Assembly: GCA_022113835.1 (NCBI GenBank)
Contig: JAILWY010000016.1
Coordinates: 6,913,501 to 6,977,500, forward strand
DNA from: Atopsyche davidsoni
Taxonomy: Eukaryota; Arthropoda; Insecta; Trichoptera; Hydrobiosidae
Length of the DNA: 64,000 nucleotides
Direction: 5' to 3'
The translations under genes and the position numbers were made by a program. Position 1 is the stretch's first letter. Each line of letters opens with the position of its first letter. The notes below the pieces were generated by a model that made no database searches, had not been told where the DNA came from, and worked only from the letters and a program-made list of their open reading frames with translations. Positions 12,801-24,104 of the stretch are shown here, one piece after another.

Positions 12801-15800
12801 AGCAATAGTTACTGACCAAATAAATTAAAACTTCATACAGAATTAGGAGCTGTAAGAATTTAAAATTATCATTTAATTAATATCCCTTGGTTGGTTAACT
12901 GATTGAAATACAAAAAACAGTAAATAATTATTTAAACTTGTAAAATATTTCTTATACTTTTATTAAAACTAGTGGATTTAGATATTGCTATATTATTTTA
13001 TTAGTTACACGTGCATATGGTTGTTTATGAACTATTTTTTGCTTCATAGTATTTATAACAGTATTTATTTGTAATAAGATAATATTATTTAAAGTCCCTG
13101 ATATGAATATTAAGTTTACATTAGATATTAATATAATGTTTACATTATTATTTACCTACTTGACAAAATCTGTAGAAGTGTTAACTTCAAATGAAGTACA
13201 AATATTTATTTTACTTAAGTAGAAGATAAATAAATGATAGATTAACACGTTGACTGCCGTGTCGGCCACCCGTGGTCGACACATAGCGACGACATACCTG
13301 ACTTTAGCTTGGCATTCTGCCCGTCTGCCATGCGCCCTGTATTAAACTACTATTGAACATGGCCGGCACGGCCCTCTTCTATCTTCCTTCGATATGGCCG
13401 ATAAAAATATCTCAAAACAAATGAAATAATTGTATTTTGACCCATTATATTAAATAAACCTAAAAATGTGAAAACAATTTTTGGACATTTTACGAAAATC
13501 CACTTGGCAGTCAACGTGTTAAGAGCTTAGTTGCCATGAAAATCTGATCAATGTTTCTTTATCATAAAATTCAGAGATCAGTGCCTTGAGATGAACGGAG
13601 TCCACGGGCTTTTAATCCTCATGGCGTCCTTAAAGAATTCTTTCACACAATTGTATTACTACTCCTCAGCTTGTCTACTCTAACCAACCATATTTGATAG
13701 TAAGATGCAAGGAAGGCCTTAAATACCCTCACAAGAAATGAGGCCATCGGTCTTCTCACAACACTGAAATCCTTAAAACACTTAATGGACTCCGCTGGAA
13801 GTCCACAAGCTGGAAGATTTTCCATTAATTTGTCATTCGATTATTATCAACCAGAGAAAATTACTTAAATTATTAAAAAATATAGTAAATGGCTTTGTAG
13901 CCTACTAATATGTAACTCGGCGCTCATAAACAACCAGGGATTGCCTGATCAGGTCATCCATTTAATGTCTGTCCTGTGTGAATTAAATATCTCTAAATGA
14001 TCATCAAATGAAATAAAATTAATATTTTGACCTTTCAAATACAACACACTCAAAAATGGCTTTGTGATCATTTGCTTTGCAGTTGATGTTGAGAATCAAA
14101 CACTTTCAGCAAAATCTGTGATGCATCTTATCAAAGAAGTTGATAACCTCATCCTGTGAGAGAATCTCAGAGGCAGCACTGCCATATCCTATCAGGTTTA
14201 GCTTTGTAATCCAGATGACTATGAGCATTGCAATTGTGTAAAAGAATCCTTCAAACACACCCCAGGATTTCAATCACGGGGACTCCTTGTCTTTATTCAC
14301 TAGTCTCTGAATTTCTAGGTCATAATTTCTCTCCTGCCAAAGTCTGATGGAAGTTTTGAAATACTAAACTGTTTACATTATACAGTGGGATCTCGATAAC
14401 TCGAATTTCAAGGGAAATGCTAAAAGTTTCGAGTTAATGAGTTTTTGACTTAACAAGAATTTTGAGATACAAAGGATTTAATTGCTAAGATTTTGACTTA
14501 GGAAGGCACAAATGCTGAGTATATTTTTCAAATTGTAGTCATAGTTAAATAGAAATTCGACGTAAGTTCTATGGTACATATTTACTGAAACAAATTACAT
14601 ATTAGTGAAGTAAACTGTACAAACAATTACAAAAAATCTGTTATCTTTTGATTCAAGGAATTTGAAAAAAAGTTTATAGATTGTTTTTTCTAGTTCAAAC
14701 AATGAAGTGAATACATGATTGTCAATATCATTGTTATGTGACCGTTGGGTACACACCGGACTTTGGTTGAATGTATAGAAAAACAGCACTTTCAATAATT
14801 AGGTTATAGAGTTTATTCCACCGACAGAGCTTCGCCGATGGTCGAGGTAGTTATGATTATTAACAGGAAAAAAAAAATAATTTAAATTTTAAAATTCTTT
14901 TATTTTTCATTAGGTTATATTACAGTTGGTTGTGGTATGGTGCGTGGCTATCCCCGTCCTGCGCACAGGTTTCGGTGATTGAAATGTGTGGCTTAAATGG
15001 TAGCACTATTTACTTTAGTTTCAATAATGTGTTAAGCAGGGAAAATGAGTGGGAAAAACCCTTTATTTGCATGTGTAATAAATATCTACGAACTAAATAA
15101 CAGATAAAAATTCATAACAATAACAAGTGGGGCAGGAAGATGCAATGGTCACCCCTGGGTATGTTTTTTGACTACTTGGCGTTCCTTCTTGTATAGGGTG
15201 CCCCGGGAGCCGTCGGAGACTGTTATATTTTCACCGAGTAGGATGTGGTGGGGGAATTTGTCTGTAGTGGACAGGCAGTGAGTCTGGGGTGTCATCTCCA
15301 ATCCCTTTGAGGAGGGGGTTTTTGGATTTTCGTATGGACTGGTATAACCTTTTGGTGACATGAAACGTCTGGGTTACGATCGGTGGGATTTTGGTCTGGG
15401 CGCAGAGGGTGCTAGTCGAGGTGCGATGATAGGCACCTAGGATGAGGCGTAGGCAGGAGTTTTGGGCGGCCTGGATACTCGCGAAGTTGTGTTGGTGTTC
15501 GTTGGTGTTTGACCAGACAGATTCAGCGTACATCATGTAGAGGTGTAGAGCCTTAGTTTGGACTCAAGGGGGAGGGGGCTTCTAGCGCATAGTAGTGGGT
15601 AGAGGCTGTTTTTGCCTGTGTGGCCCTTTATTCAAGCGGCTGCGATGTGGGGTAGATTATTAATAGGACAGTACAGCATTTATGTTGAAATAATCTATAT
15701 TACTAGAGACAGTCTGAGAGAATATTCATAATAAACGTGCAAGGACGTACTATGCACTACGTGGTTTTTGCAGTTCTCTTAATATTATAAAACAAACAAA

Positions 15801-18800
15801 TACAAGAGTAGATAAGGCACGTACATTACAACGGGTGACCAGAGTACATTACCACGGGTGACAACCATAAATGTATGGGTGGTCAGGTAGGTACATTACA
15901 TCATCACATCTTTTAACATTGGTTTGTAGTGTGCTAATAGCTTCTCTAGATTATTTATTTGACATCAATAGTTTATCACTTATGTTACGTCGTCTTTTGC
16001 AAGACAAATTGTTACTTGATTCATATATTTGCAATATTTCAGGATTATTCTTAATTGTGGTAGATAAAGTGCTTGTCGGTAAGCCATATTGAGCTGCTAC
16101 ATCTTTTTTCTTTATGCTACTATTTACCGCGTTTATAACGTCAAATTTTTCGTTAAAAGTCGTTAGTCTTCGCTTAGTACTCATAATGATTGCTAGCTAA
16201 CTGTCAAATAAGTACTAAACGAAACAAAAATACCAATAATTTCTCTTGGATTTTATCGCTGAGTTCGGGGAATTCCCCTAAGTACATACTATGAAGAGTG
16301 TATAGGAGTAAGACGTCATTATACACAAATTATACTAACTTCGACTTCCTGAGTTTGATTTTTGAAATTCGAGTATAAATATTTACTATCAATATCTCGT
16401 TGGGAAATAACATTTTGTTTGAGTTATAAAATCTAAATAATACCGCGTATTTAGGGGTTCAGCGGAAGGAAATGGCAATTTTTTTCACTTAATAAGGATT
16501 ACCACTTAACGAGGTTCGAGTTATCGAGATTCTACTGTAACAATTTTTTTTAAAAATCATTTGTTTCACAAATATAGAGTATTTGTTTTGTGTTTTAAAA
16601 TATAAGATCTTTTGCAGTTATTCCAGTGCCCATAAAGAATTAGTAAAGCAAGTTCGCATAGTTTTCATATCATTAAAAAAAACCTAAGCAATGAACTGAA
16701 TATTTTTTCAGATTCATAAAGTATATTTTTTAAATATAATCTCTTTTTTAAACATTAAATACTTTAATATTTTTCTCGATGCTATTATAAAAATTCATTG
16801 AAGTTGTAAAAATAATTGATTTCATGTTATTTTTTTGTCACACTAAAATGTACTTTACAACGCTGTCATTTTCACTACGAAATCGCAGATTCAATTGTTT
16901 TAGGCATGTAAAATATATGTGTTAAATATTTTATTTTAAAAATTTACATTAAACAATAAAAAAAAATTAAAACACATTGAACTTGTGATGTATGCAATAA
17001 ACATTTTCAATCTACCGTCAACCGAAGACCTGGAATCTCACAAGTGACTTGTGGCAACATTTGACCACAGTGTTTGCCGTGGTCTCGAATGTGCGTCGGT
17101 TTTTACGGAGAGCGAGTCTTTCGGTTTCATTTGACTATTTTCAATTACCTTCCAAATTTGCAGGTATTTACTGACATTTATTTATTGGCCAGAACTATCA
17201 CACTCAAATTTCATTCACACGAAAACCTTTTTTTAACTTATCTATGTGTAGAAAATCCTCATTTTTGTTTGATGGAATAGTGATGTGTCACTAATATGTG
17301 CATGAAAAAGGTGTTTAGAAAGTTCTGCCATGTAGTAAAACATGTTTAGATTTTGAGATTTCGCCTACGTTTACATTTATAATTAGAGCATCTTTGATTA
17401 TACTCTCAGGCTTGGAAGTACTCGTACAAAATATCGCAATTAAAATTATTATTTCGAAATACGTGAGTCTTAATTCATAAACATCAATTAAATATTTTAA
17501 TGCGTTAGTTTTTCCAATTTACTGTCTATTTTTTATTTATTAGTATGGGGTTTGATTACTTTTCCCTGCAATTGTTTAAATATGCACAGATATTGCACAT
17601 AAACTATTGTCATTATACTTCGTGGTAGTAATAAGTATGTTTAAAAAGATATATATTATTTATACTGTGAACGGTATTTTTCGGCCCGCTTGTGTTAAAC
17701 TTGAATTTTTTGAGGTCAATAACTTGTCTTGATAATGAAACTACATTCACGGCTTATTTTGACACATTGACATTTACTTAGCCCCTTTTTATTTTAATCA
17801 GTTTCTTGACCATAGGGTTTTTAATTCTTACCTGTAATCTCAGATTTAAATTAGTTTTATTTATTAAAACCACGGAATCGTATATGCTGTGAAATAACTA
17901 AGTGCCTACTGTTTTACAATACTGTAATTCATTTCTTATAATTACCCCTGAATTTTTGATTTTGTAGAAGTATTGTTTATTTGTATCTCAGTTTGAATGA
18001 GAGAAATTTATTTTTATTTTAACTGTGGACAGCCTAGAAAGGGAATGTTTGTTTCAAACAAGTGTTTTAAAGTCCTATTATTTTTTGTAAAAGTTATTTT
18101 GAATTCCCAATTATAGTATTGGGGTAATTTATGATTACAGTTATTTGACAGTTGATTATAATACAATTTATTATTGATACGTTTACTTTCCTTTTAAAAA
18201 CAAACGGAAAATCTATTGTTCAATTTATTCATTATGTTTTCCCAAGTCAAAACCACATTCTAAATACAATCCATTATAAATCAAGCTAACAACTAGATTC
18301 TCTACATGCACACCACAGTGAATCAATACCACTTCCCTGAGGTCTTATGTTGCACTACTTAGCCTTATATTGTCGTCTATTCACTATATGTAAATAAGGT
18401 CTTTGGTATAGAATCAAATATTCAACTGACCATTAGGTGAGATGTAATATGTTGTGAAGAATGGTTTTGCCGTCTCACTGAAGATGGGGCTCGTGGACCT
18501 CCAGTGAAGTCTATGAAACCTCTTATTTAGAATCTCATTTGCAAGCTCTATCAGATCTGTTTGCATAGTGAATTAGTATGAGCATTATAAATGTGTAAAA
18601 GGATCTTTCAGAACACACTGATAATTGCGAGCTTCTGAACTCCACTCGTTTTAAGGCACGAGTTTCTAGATTTCACTTTAGGTCTTAATATGGTCACAGA
18701 TTTTCATGAGAACTAAACTCCAAATTTTATCAGTCTCTATATTTTATTCAAAATATTATGAGGTTTTCATTAAATGATTTCATAAATTTACAGAACATTA

Positions 18801-20061
18801 TAAGAAAGATGTCAGGAAAACGAGTATTCCCCTGGGTTTTTGGCTGTTTCATTCTGCTTCCTGTCATTGCTGGGTTGTTACTTGCTTATGATGCACAGAG
18901 AGCCGGCTCGTTTGAGAGTAAGTTTCACATATCGTTGAGCAAATTTTTATTTAATATTATCAGTAATTTTGTTAATAAGGAAGTTCATTTAACCAAAGAA
19001 AAAAATTGTCAGTGGTTTTACATAAAAGCTAAAAATTACCTGTTTTAACCACAATATATATACATTGAAACTATTATTGATAAATTTAGAATAAATCCAA
19101 ATACTTAAGAAATAATAATTTTGCAAGAAGACATCAAATATAAATATTATATAACCAGTCTACCATTGACCATGTGTGCAACGTGGGAGGGGTGAAACAA
19201 TTTTAGTCTGAACTTTGATAACCCAAGCAATCTTAAGATAAATACAGTTTGTTTTAAGGTGATGTTGGTACGTGGCAAGGAATTTCTGGGTCAATTTATG
19301 AAATTTATAACTATAGAAATTAGTTTGTCGTGGAGGAATTTATTGAACTACATTAAAATACTTCAGTTATTAAAATGAACTATCATTTTTTGCAGAGAGT
19401 ACAACAGGACAGTATTTAAAGCAAGCAGGAGTTTTGGATGCTATTCAGCTGACCTGGTCGAAGAGCTTAGCCACCTCAGCAAGAGGGTACAAGTGGGCTG
19501 AAAAAAATACTCCACATTATTACTCTGTGGTAGCAGAGTTTAGTAAACCTTATGTGGAGTTAGGGCGAGACATGTCTCTGGTGGTGGGCAATCAAGCTGC
19601 TCAGATATATTCAAATGCTAAGGAATTCGCAGCAGAAAAGGGACCTGTTGTGTATTCCACGATAGACCATTATATCCCCGGTTTTTTAAGCACTGCTCAG
19701 GAATATTTAGTAATAGCCTGGAATTCAGTGAAAGAGTTTTCTTATCAATCTTACGAAGCAATTACAACATATCTCATGTCGAAAGTGTTTTTGTAAGTAA
19801 AATTTTATGAATAACCATGTTGCATTTTGACTTTATAATGTCAATAGCCAGATATTAAATATTTTGTTTGTTTTGTTACTGGAAATGCCATGGATGATGT
19901 AAAACTAAGTTGTTTTTTTTTGTTAATTTTTCAGTGATGATTGGGCTCCCGAAGTACTTCACGCCAAAACTCTCCAAGCTCTCAATAGTACTCAACTGTA
20001 TGCAGCTCAGTACTACAACTGGTTCTACAAACATGTCGACGACTATTCGAAAATACAGTGA
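9807..20061 (+). CDS. TMEM214: Transmembrane protein 214 (ER membrane protein)
   Basis: Ten exons join in frame to 678 residues (human about 689): 9807-9930, 10014-10210, 10350-10623, 10735-10923, 11476-11705, 11873-12104, 12180-12322, 18794-18917, 19396-19792, 19935-20061. The N terminus MSGQWEVVARNKK has the family's WEVV motif, followed by a lysine-rich linker and helical repeats (IEQALALISPDEI, GLSILWAIGQGG). One clear membrane span, about residues 474-498 (VFPWVFGCFILLPVIAGLLL), is followed by a tail ending in FYKHVDDYSKIQ. Human TMEM214 is an ER protein linked to caspase-4 recruitment in ER-stress apoptosis; that role here is inference. An in-frame ATG lies 15 bp upstream, but MSGQWEVV is the conserved start. 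Intron 7 is 6.5 kb and full of transposon remnants. Confidence 0.92.
13246..13518. mobile_element. piggyBac-type MITE with TTAA target site
   Basis: A 273-bp unit begins CACGTTGACTGCC and ends GGCAGTCAACGTG, a perfect 13-bp terminal inverted repeat, flanked on both sides by TTAA (13242-13245 and 13519-13522). TTAA duplication is the hallmark of piggyBac. The interior is GC-richer than the host intron and has no transposase. Its termini differ from those of the piggyBac element at 43235, so it is a different family. Confidence 0.9.
14080..14380 (+). repeat. Diverged intronic direct repeat, copy A
   Basis: Shares interrupted similarity, in the same order, with copy B at 18420-18735. The best stretch is TATGAGCATT, then ATGTGTAAAAG, then a TTCA..ACACAC run (about 14221-14262 against 18579-18621). 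Copy A stops where the pogo element begins at 14383; copy B stops just before TMEM214 exon 8. Confidence 0.5.
15131..15705 (-). mobile_element. Jockey-type non-LTR retrotransposon, 5'-truncated 3' end
   Basis: Minus-strand frames carry the C-terminal part of a jockey-like reverse transcriptase. LYPLLCARSPLPLESKLRLY and MMYAESVWSNTN match the family's LYPLL..SPLS...K..LY and YASPVWGNT. Then come CLRLILGAYHRTS and NPLLKGIGDD. At least one frameshift separates the 15231-15536 frame from the 15149-15361 frame. Only the thumb and C-terminal end are left, as expected of 5' truncation on insertion. It lies inside the pogo element. Confidence 0.75.
15951..16184 (-). pseudogene. pogo transposase fragment, CENP-B N-terminal helix-turn-helix
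   Basis: The open frame starts MSTKRRLTTFNEKFDVINAV and continues with KKKDVAAQYGLPTSTLSTTI, the CENP-B N-terminal helix-turn-helix seen in pogo/Tigger transposases, where it binds the element ends. About 77 residues remain; the DDE catalytic core is absent. Its place just inside the right terminal repeat is where a pogo N terminus should be. Confidence 0.8.
16540..18419. other. TMEM214 intron 7, plain AT-rich part
   Basis: I see no coding region, structured RNA or transposon border in this stretch. The frame at 17074-17280 has no family resemblance and is most likely chance. Confidence 0.5.
18420..18735 (+). repeat. Diverged intronic direct repeat, copy B
   Basis: Partner of 14080-14380 (see there), about 4.35 kb downstream, ending about 60 bp before TMEM214 exon 8. 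Confidence 0.5.
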
Positions 20062-20090
20062 AAACCATGGAGATAAATATAAATATATTT

Positions 20091-20096
20091 AATAAA
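20091..20096 (+). terminator. TMEM214 polyadenylation signal
   Basis: AATAAA 30 bp after the TGA, in AT-rich 3' sequence. A very short 3' UTR is implied. Confidence 0.55.
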
Positions 20097-20567
20097 GATT
20101 TGACATTCAAGTGATTATTTCTAATATCTTTTGGACATTCCCAGTTTTTGTATATTTCTTCTTTTACCATTCTGTGACTTCATACATAATTTTTCTACTC
20201 CTGAACATTTTGTTTGTTAACAGTGACTTCATTTGCATCAATCCTTATTGATTGGTCACTGAAGTGAGTGGCATTAATTAGAGCTGTTGTGTTTTTACAA
20301 CTAATCTTCTTAATTAGTGACTTTTGTCTCGTGATTGATGTTTTTAGCGTTCTTATTGGAAAAGGTTTTGCACTGTCACTAGACTGACGCATCTCTGAAG
20401 AAATCTCTAATGCATTTATTTATATTCATTTCTCTCATAATGTTTGTATTTTTAAGTATTTAATAATTAATTTAAATTTTTCCCTTTAAAAAATAATTTG
20501 AGACTATGTATGAATACAGCAATTTGTGGTATGCGCTTAAGTCTAACACTAGTGAATGAGAATGATT
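20097..20567. other. Spacer between TMEM214 and the hAT insertion
   Basis: No supported feature. The two minus-strand frames here lack any recognisable motif. Confidence 0.5.
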
Positions 20568-20703
20568 GTCTAGTGCAGGGGTGTCAAACTCAATTTTGCA
20601 GAGGGCCATATATGAAATTTAGAATGTGTTGGCGGGCCGGATTCAAATAAAAAAAATGTACTAAATTATTATAACATTTTATTTATTTAATTATATAATA
20701 TAC

Positions 20704-21085
20704 GGCATGTGCCTAAAATTTTCGGATTTTTTCGTGAAATTGGAGCTTTATTATAAAAAATTGGTACAATATATTCTATTCAGGGTACTGTCCATCGTAT
20801 TCCAAGCGTATTCCAGAAAAGGCATTCTGCATCGATTGAAACAAGTGGTAGTCGGAAAGGGGCAAGGTCTGGGCTATAAGGCGGGTGAAGCAGAACTTCC
20901 CATTCACTGTTTTCCAAATAGGTTTTAACCGATCAACATGTGGCCGAGCATTGTCATGATGGAAAATTACAGACTCGTGCCTGATCGCATATTCTGGCCG
21001 TTTTTCTGCCAATGCTCGCTTCAAACGCATCAATTGTGTCTGTAGAACTCGCCCGTGATAGTTTGGCCTGATTTCAGCAGATCAT
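20704..21085 (-). pseudogene. mariner transposase fragment (C-terminal half), inverted
   Basis: On the minus strand, LLKSGQTITGEFYR, FHHDNARPHVDRLK and LSDYHLFQSMQNAFSG match the C-terminal half of mariner-type (DD34D) transposases, including the second and third catalytic aspartates. One residue seems lost between them and the LPHPPYSPD motif is corrupted. Past the coding end, sequence to about 20704 resembles a mariner 3' end. The fragment meets a second, opposite mariner fragment head-on at about 21083. Confidence 0.82.
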
Positions 21086-21790
21086 AGTGGAAGATTCAAA
21101 AGCAAGGAAATTGGGTGCCACATGAATTGAAGCTGAGAGACGTCGAAAGGCGATTTTGCATTTCGGAAATGCTGCTTGAACGCCACAAAAAGAAATCATG
21201 GGGTGATGAAATCAATTCTGGTGATGAAAAATGGATTCGCTACGATAAGCTGAAGCGTAAAAAATCATGGGGTAAGCCCGGACATGCAACAACATCGACG
21301 ACCAGGCCAAATATTCATGGCGCCAATGTAATGCTGTGTAGTTGGTGGGATCAGAAAGAAATCGTGTACTAGGAGCTTCTGAAACCAGGTGAAACTGTCA
21401 ATGGGCAGCGCTACCGACAACAACTGATCAATTTGACCCTTGCAGTGCTCGAAAAACCGCCGGAATGGGACACGAGACACGAACGAATGATATTGAAGCA
21501 CGACAAAGGTTCGTGCCATCGTCCAGGACACCATCAAAACGCTGAAATGGGATCTGCTACCGCACCCGCCTTATTTACCAGACCTGGCTCCTTCCGATTT
21601 TTATTTGTTCCGGTCGATGGCGCATGGATTGGCTGGGCTACACTTGGCCAATTTTGAAAAAGTGGAAAATTGGATGCTTGAACGGTTTCGGTCCGACGCG
21701 TCGTTTTATCGTCACGGTATTCGTGTACTGCCAGAGAGATAGCAAAAATGTGATGATACTTTGAATAAACTATTTTCTTTTGTTTTGAAA
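21083..21790 (+). pseudogene. mariner transposase fragment, plus orientation
   Basis: Reads QKQGNWVPHELKLRDVERRF, then GDEKWIRYD (first catalytic Asp), GHATTSTTRPNIHGANVMLC and WWDQKEIVY; after frameshifts, LKWDLLPHPPYLPDLAPSDF with the third Asp, and FRSMAHGLAG. This is the C-terminal two-thirds of a mariner (Tc1/mariner, DD34D) transposase with several stops and frameshifts. The helix-turn-helix N terminus is missing. Confidence 0.85.
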
Positions 21791-22048
21791 AATCATAATT
21801 TTATCAAATCATCTTCAAGACTTTATTTGACCTTGTAAAAGGACGGAAATTAAATAATAAACAAATAGGTAAATATAAATTTTAATTTTTATAATATTCT
21901 GTAAATCAACCAGCTTTCCGCCCAGTAAAGTGATAATTAAATAAATGAAATAATGAAACGATTTCGATTTCCGAGTGAGATCCGTACTGACTGGGGCTGA
22001 AATGGGTGTATTTTCTTTCCCTGAAAGCTTTTGTCACTTTTTTGCGAA

Positions 22049-22550
22049 ACGTGTCATCATATTTTTTTAACTATCGATTAATTTTTCTTTGTTGAAAGTT
22101 TGTTTAGAATATTAAAAAAGCTTTCAATTATGTTTATATATTTTTAATTATTAAATTACCGATCTTTCTTAAGGTAAAATAAATTCTTAAAAATGTTGAA
22201 AAATTAGATAAAATTACGACTTTTCAAAGCCAAACTTTGTTAAAAAAAATTGTTATAATTTTTTAGCTAATCTTTTACAATAGGTTTATTGGTAATCTTT
22301 TATTTCCAATTTAAAAAAAGACACCTAAATGCTTAGGGTTCTAGATCCATCGGTTATAATAATCTCCCAATTCCTAAACTTTAATCTGGAAAATACATAT
22401 TAATCATATTAAAAGTAAATATACAAGAGATAAAAAATCACGTCTTTAGAAGAAAGAACGCATCTAACTTTTGACATTAATTTTTTTTCTATTGATGCAG
22501 TAAATTTTTCGCAAAAAATTGTCAAAAAACTCAAAAATTGATCCATCAAA
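22049..22550 (+). repeat. AT-rich dispersed repeat, family A, copy 1
   Basis: Aligns by eye with 56895-57400 in the same orientation. Shared blocks include GATGTTGAAAAATTGGATAA-like, TTTATTTCCAATT-like plus AAAAAAGAC, and ATTTTTCGCAAAA followed by GTCAAAAAACTC. An inverted partial copy lies at 51335-51470. No coding potential. Confidence 0.65.
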
Positions 22551-22931
22551 GGGATCAGCCACCATAAGATACTATTTCAACAGACTTTTTTATGATTTTC
22601 TGGAAAGAATTATTATTTTGAAAATTATATCGATTAACTTATTTTCGTTTACATTACTCATTTTAATTAGTAAAAAAAAAAAAATTTTTTTTTCTTAAAT
22701 AATTTTTTATTGAGGTCGGACAGGAAAATGGTCGGCGGGCGCACGGAAAATGATCGGCGGGCCATGGCGCCTGCGGGCACAGGGTTTGGGACCACCGTGT
22801 TAAAGTATAGCCTGATGCGGTTCAATAGTAGTAACGCCATCTCTTAGAAAATCCGAAAAAAATAATGCCCACATCGTATATATATAATATAGGGTTGTTA
22901 AAAATCATATCAAAGTTATAAAATAGGGTAA

Positions 22932-23285
22932 TTATTTTGACCTCGAGGATCCAGATACCTGACTTCTCTTGTTTTTGACAAGCTCATTGATGTCAGGTAT
23001 CGTATTCGTTGTAATTATTTTAAGAATTGATTGGAGATGTTCATTCGTAAGTCTTGTGCGATGTTTGTTCTTATTTATTTTCATGACGGAAAACATCTGC
23101 TCACATAAAAAGGTACTACCAAACATGCACAGAATGCGTGCTGCATGCTTTTTTAATTCCGGGTAGTTATCCAAACTCTTGAAATATTGTGTATAAAATG
23201 TAAGAGCGTTAACCTCTTTAAATTTTTTTTTCAAAATACTGTCTGGGCACGCGCTGCCCTTGAAATTACTTATAAATGTAGTGTG
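22932..23285 (-). pseudogene. hAT transposase C-terminal dimerisation domain fragment
   Basis: About 117 minus-strand residues end in a natural stop. YPELKKHAARILCMFGSTF and CEQMFSVMKINKNKHR, then LTNEHLQSILKI, are the classic hAT dimerisation signature in its GTF2IRD2/ZBED-like form. The frame opens about 50 bases upstream of the first ATG, with NFKGSACPDSIL. The BED finger and RNase-H-like catalytic core are missing, and only 150 bp remain before the element's end. Confidence 0.85.
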
Positions 23286-23444
23286 CGCATTTTAAAATAT
23301 TCGTAGAGGAATTGAGTGAAGTCTAAAAGCTCTAAAAAACATGATTCTTCTTTCTGTGACACATTGCGATCGCGGGCCGGATTGATACGGCCCGCGGGCC
23401 GTATCCGGCCCGCGGGCCGTATCTTTGACATGACTGGTCTAGTG

Positions 23445-23926
23445 CTATGTAAGATAACCCTCCGTCTCGGTGGGAAATCTCAAGAGTGGATGGATGAATG
23501 GCATTGCATTCCATAAAAGCTGAGACCTGTTTATTATAAGTGTCCCAATGAACTATTTTACTCCTAATAAACTTGTATCTCACCTAAGAGATCGGAATAT
23601 TTTCTGTTTGATTATTCAAAATCAACCATAAAATGTTAAATGAGACCGCTGTATGTCTAGCGACTATAGAGATTGGGTGGTTTAAGAACTGCATTCTTTT
23701 ATTTGTCCTTATACTTAAAATCAAAATATGTATAATAAATCATTTTTGAATGTTTAATTTTTTTTGACCCTTTTAATGTTTATGTTATGAAATTCTTTAC
23801 TCCTAATGTGAGCTTTTTATATAAGATTTTTTAATGTCTACTTTTGAAAAATGAAATGTCATTTCTTTTTGTTATTGTTGTAAACAAGATTGATTAAAAA
23901 ACCTTAAAATCTTAAAAAAATATTGC
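23445..23926. other. Spacer between the hAT element and the TATDN1 3' end
   Basis: AT-rich with no recognisable gene. The two frames at its left edge overlap the hAT GC-rich end and are by-products of it. Confidence 0.5.
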
Positions 23927-23932
23927 TTTATT
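23927..23932 (-). terminator. TATDN1 polyadenylation signal
   Basis: TTTATT on the plus strand reads AATAAA on the minus strand, about 175 bp past the TATDN1 stop. Confidence 0.45.
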
Positions 23933-24104
23933 TAACCACGTATATTGAAAGTATGGTTTTAAATAACCAATCAATAGTAACATAAATAATATGGTAAGTT
24001 ATTTCAACTTAAGAATTTTTGCAATATACTTGGAAAATCTATAATGTTCCGCGATTGTGCTTCCTATTGCTTGATTGAATTGAAACAACTGGCTGATTAT
24101 CACC

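Larger units (their letters stand above)
14383..16537 (-). mobile_element. pogo/Tigger-type DNA transposon, decayed
   Basis: The left end (CAGTGGGATCTCGATAACTC) and the reverse complement of the right end (CAGTAGAATCTCGATAACTC) form a terminal inverted repeat, with TA on each side (14381-14382, 16538-16539). A CENP-B-like DNA-binding domain remains on the minus strand at 15951-16184. The catalytic DDE region is missing. Minus-strand coding near 14595-14700 with LFELEKTIYKL and a final NRFF could be the C-terminal tail, but this is weak. A jockey-type retrotransposon tail lies in the middle. Confidence 0.85.
20576..23436 (-). mobile_element. hAT transposon with perfect 8-bp target duplication and nested insertions
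   Basis: The left end CAGGGGTGTCAAA and the reverse complement of the right end (CAGTCATGTCAAA) form a 13-bp terminal repeat with three mismatches. Both ends are flanked by the identical 8 bp GTCTAGTG (20568-20575, 23437-23444), the expected hAT target duplication. Both subterminal regions have GGGCC-rich motifs; the right one includes the palindrome GGCCCGCGGGCC twice. On the minus strand, only the transposase dimerisation end remains, close to the right terminus. The rest of the interior is mariner fragments and a dispersed AT-rich repeat, so the element cannot be autonomous. Confidence 0.88.
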
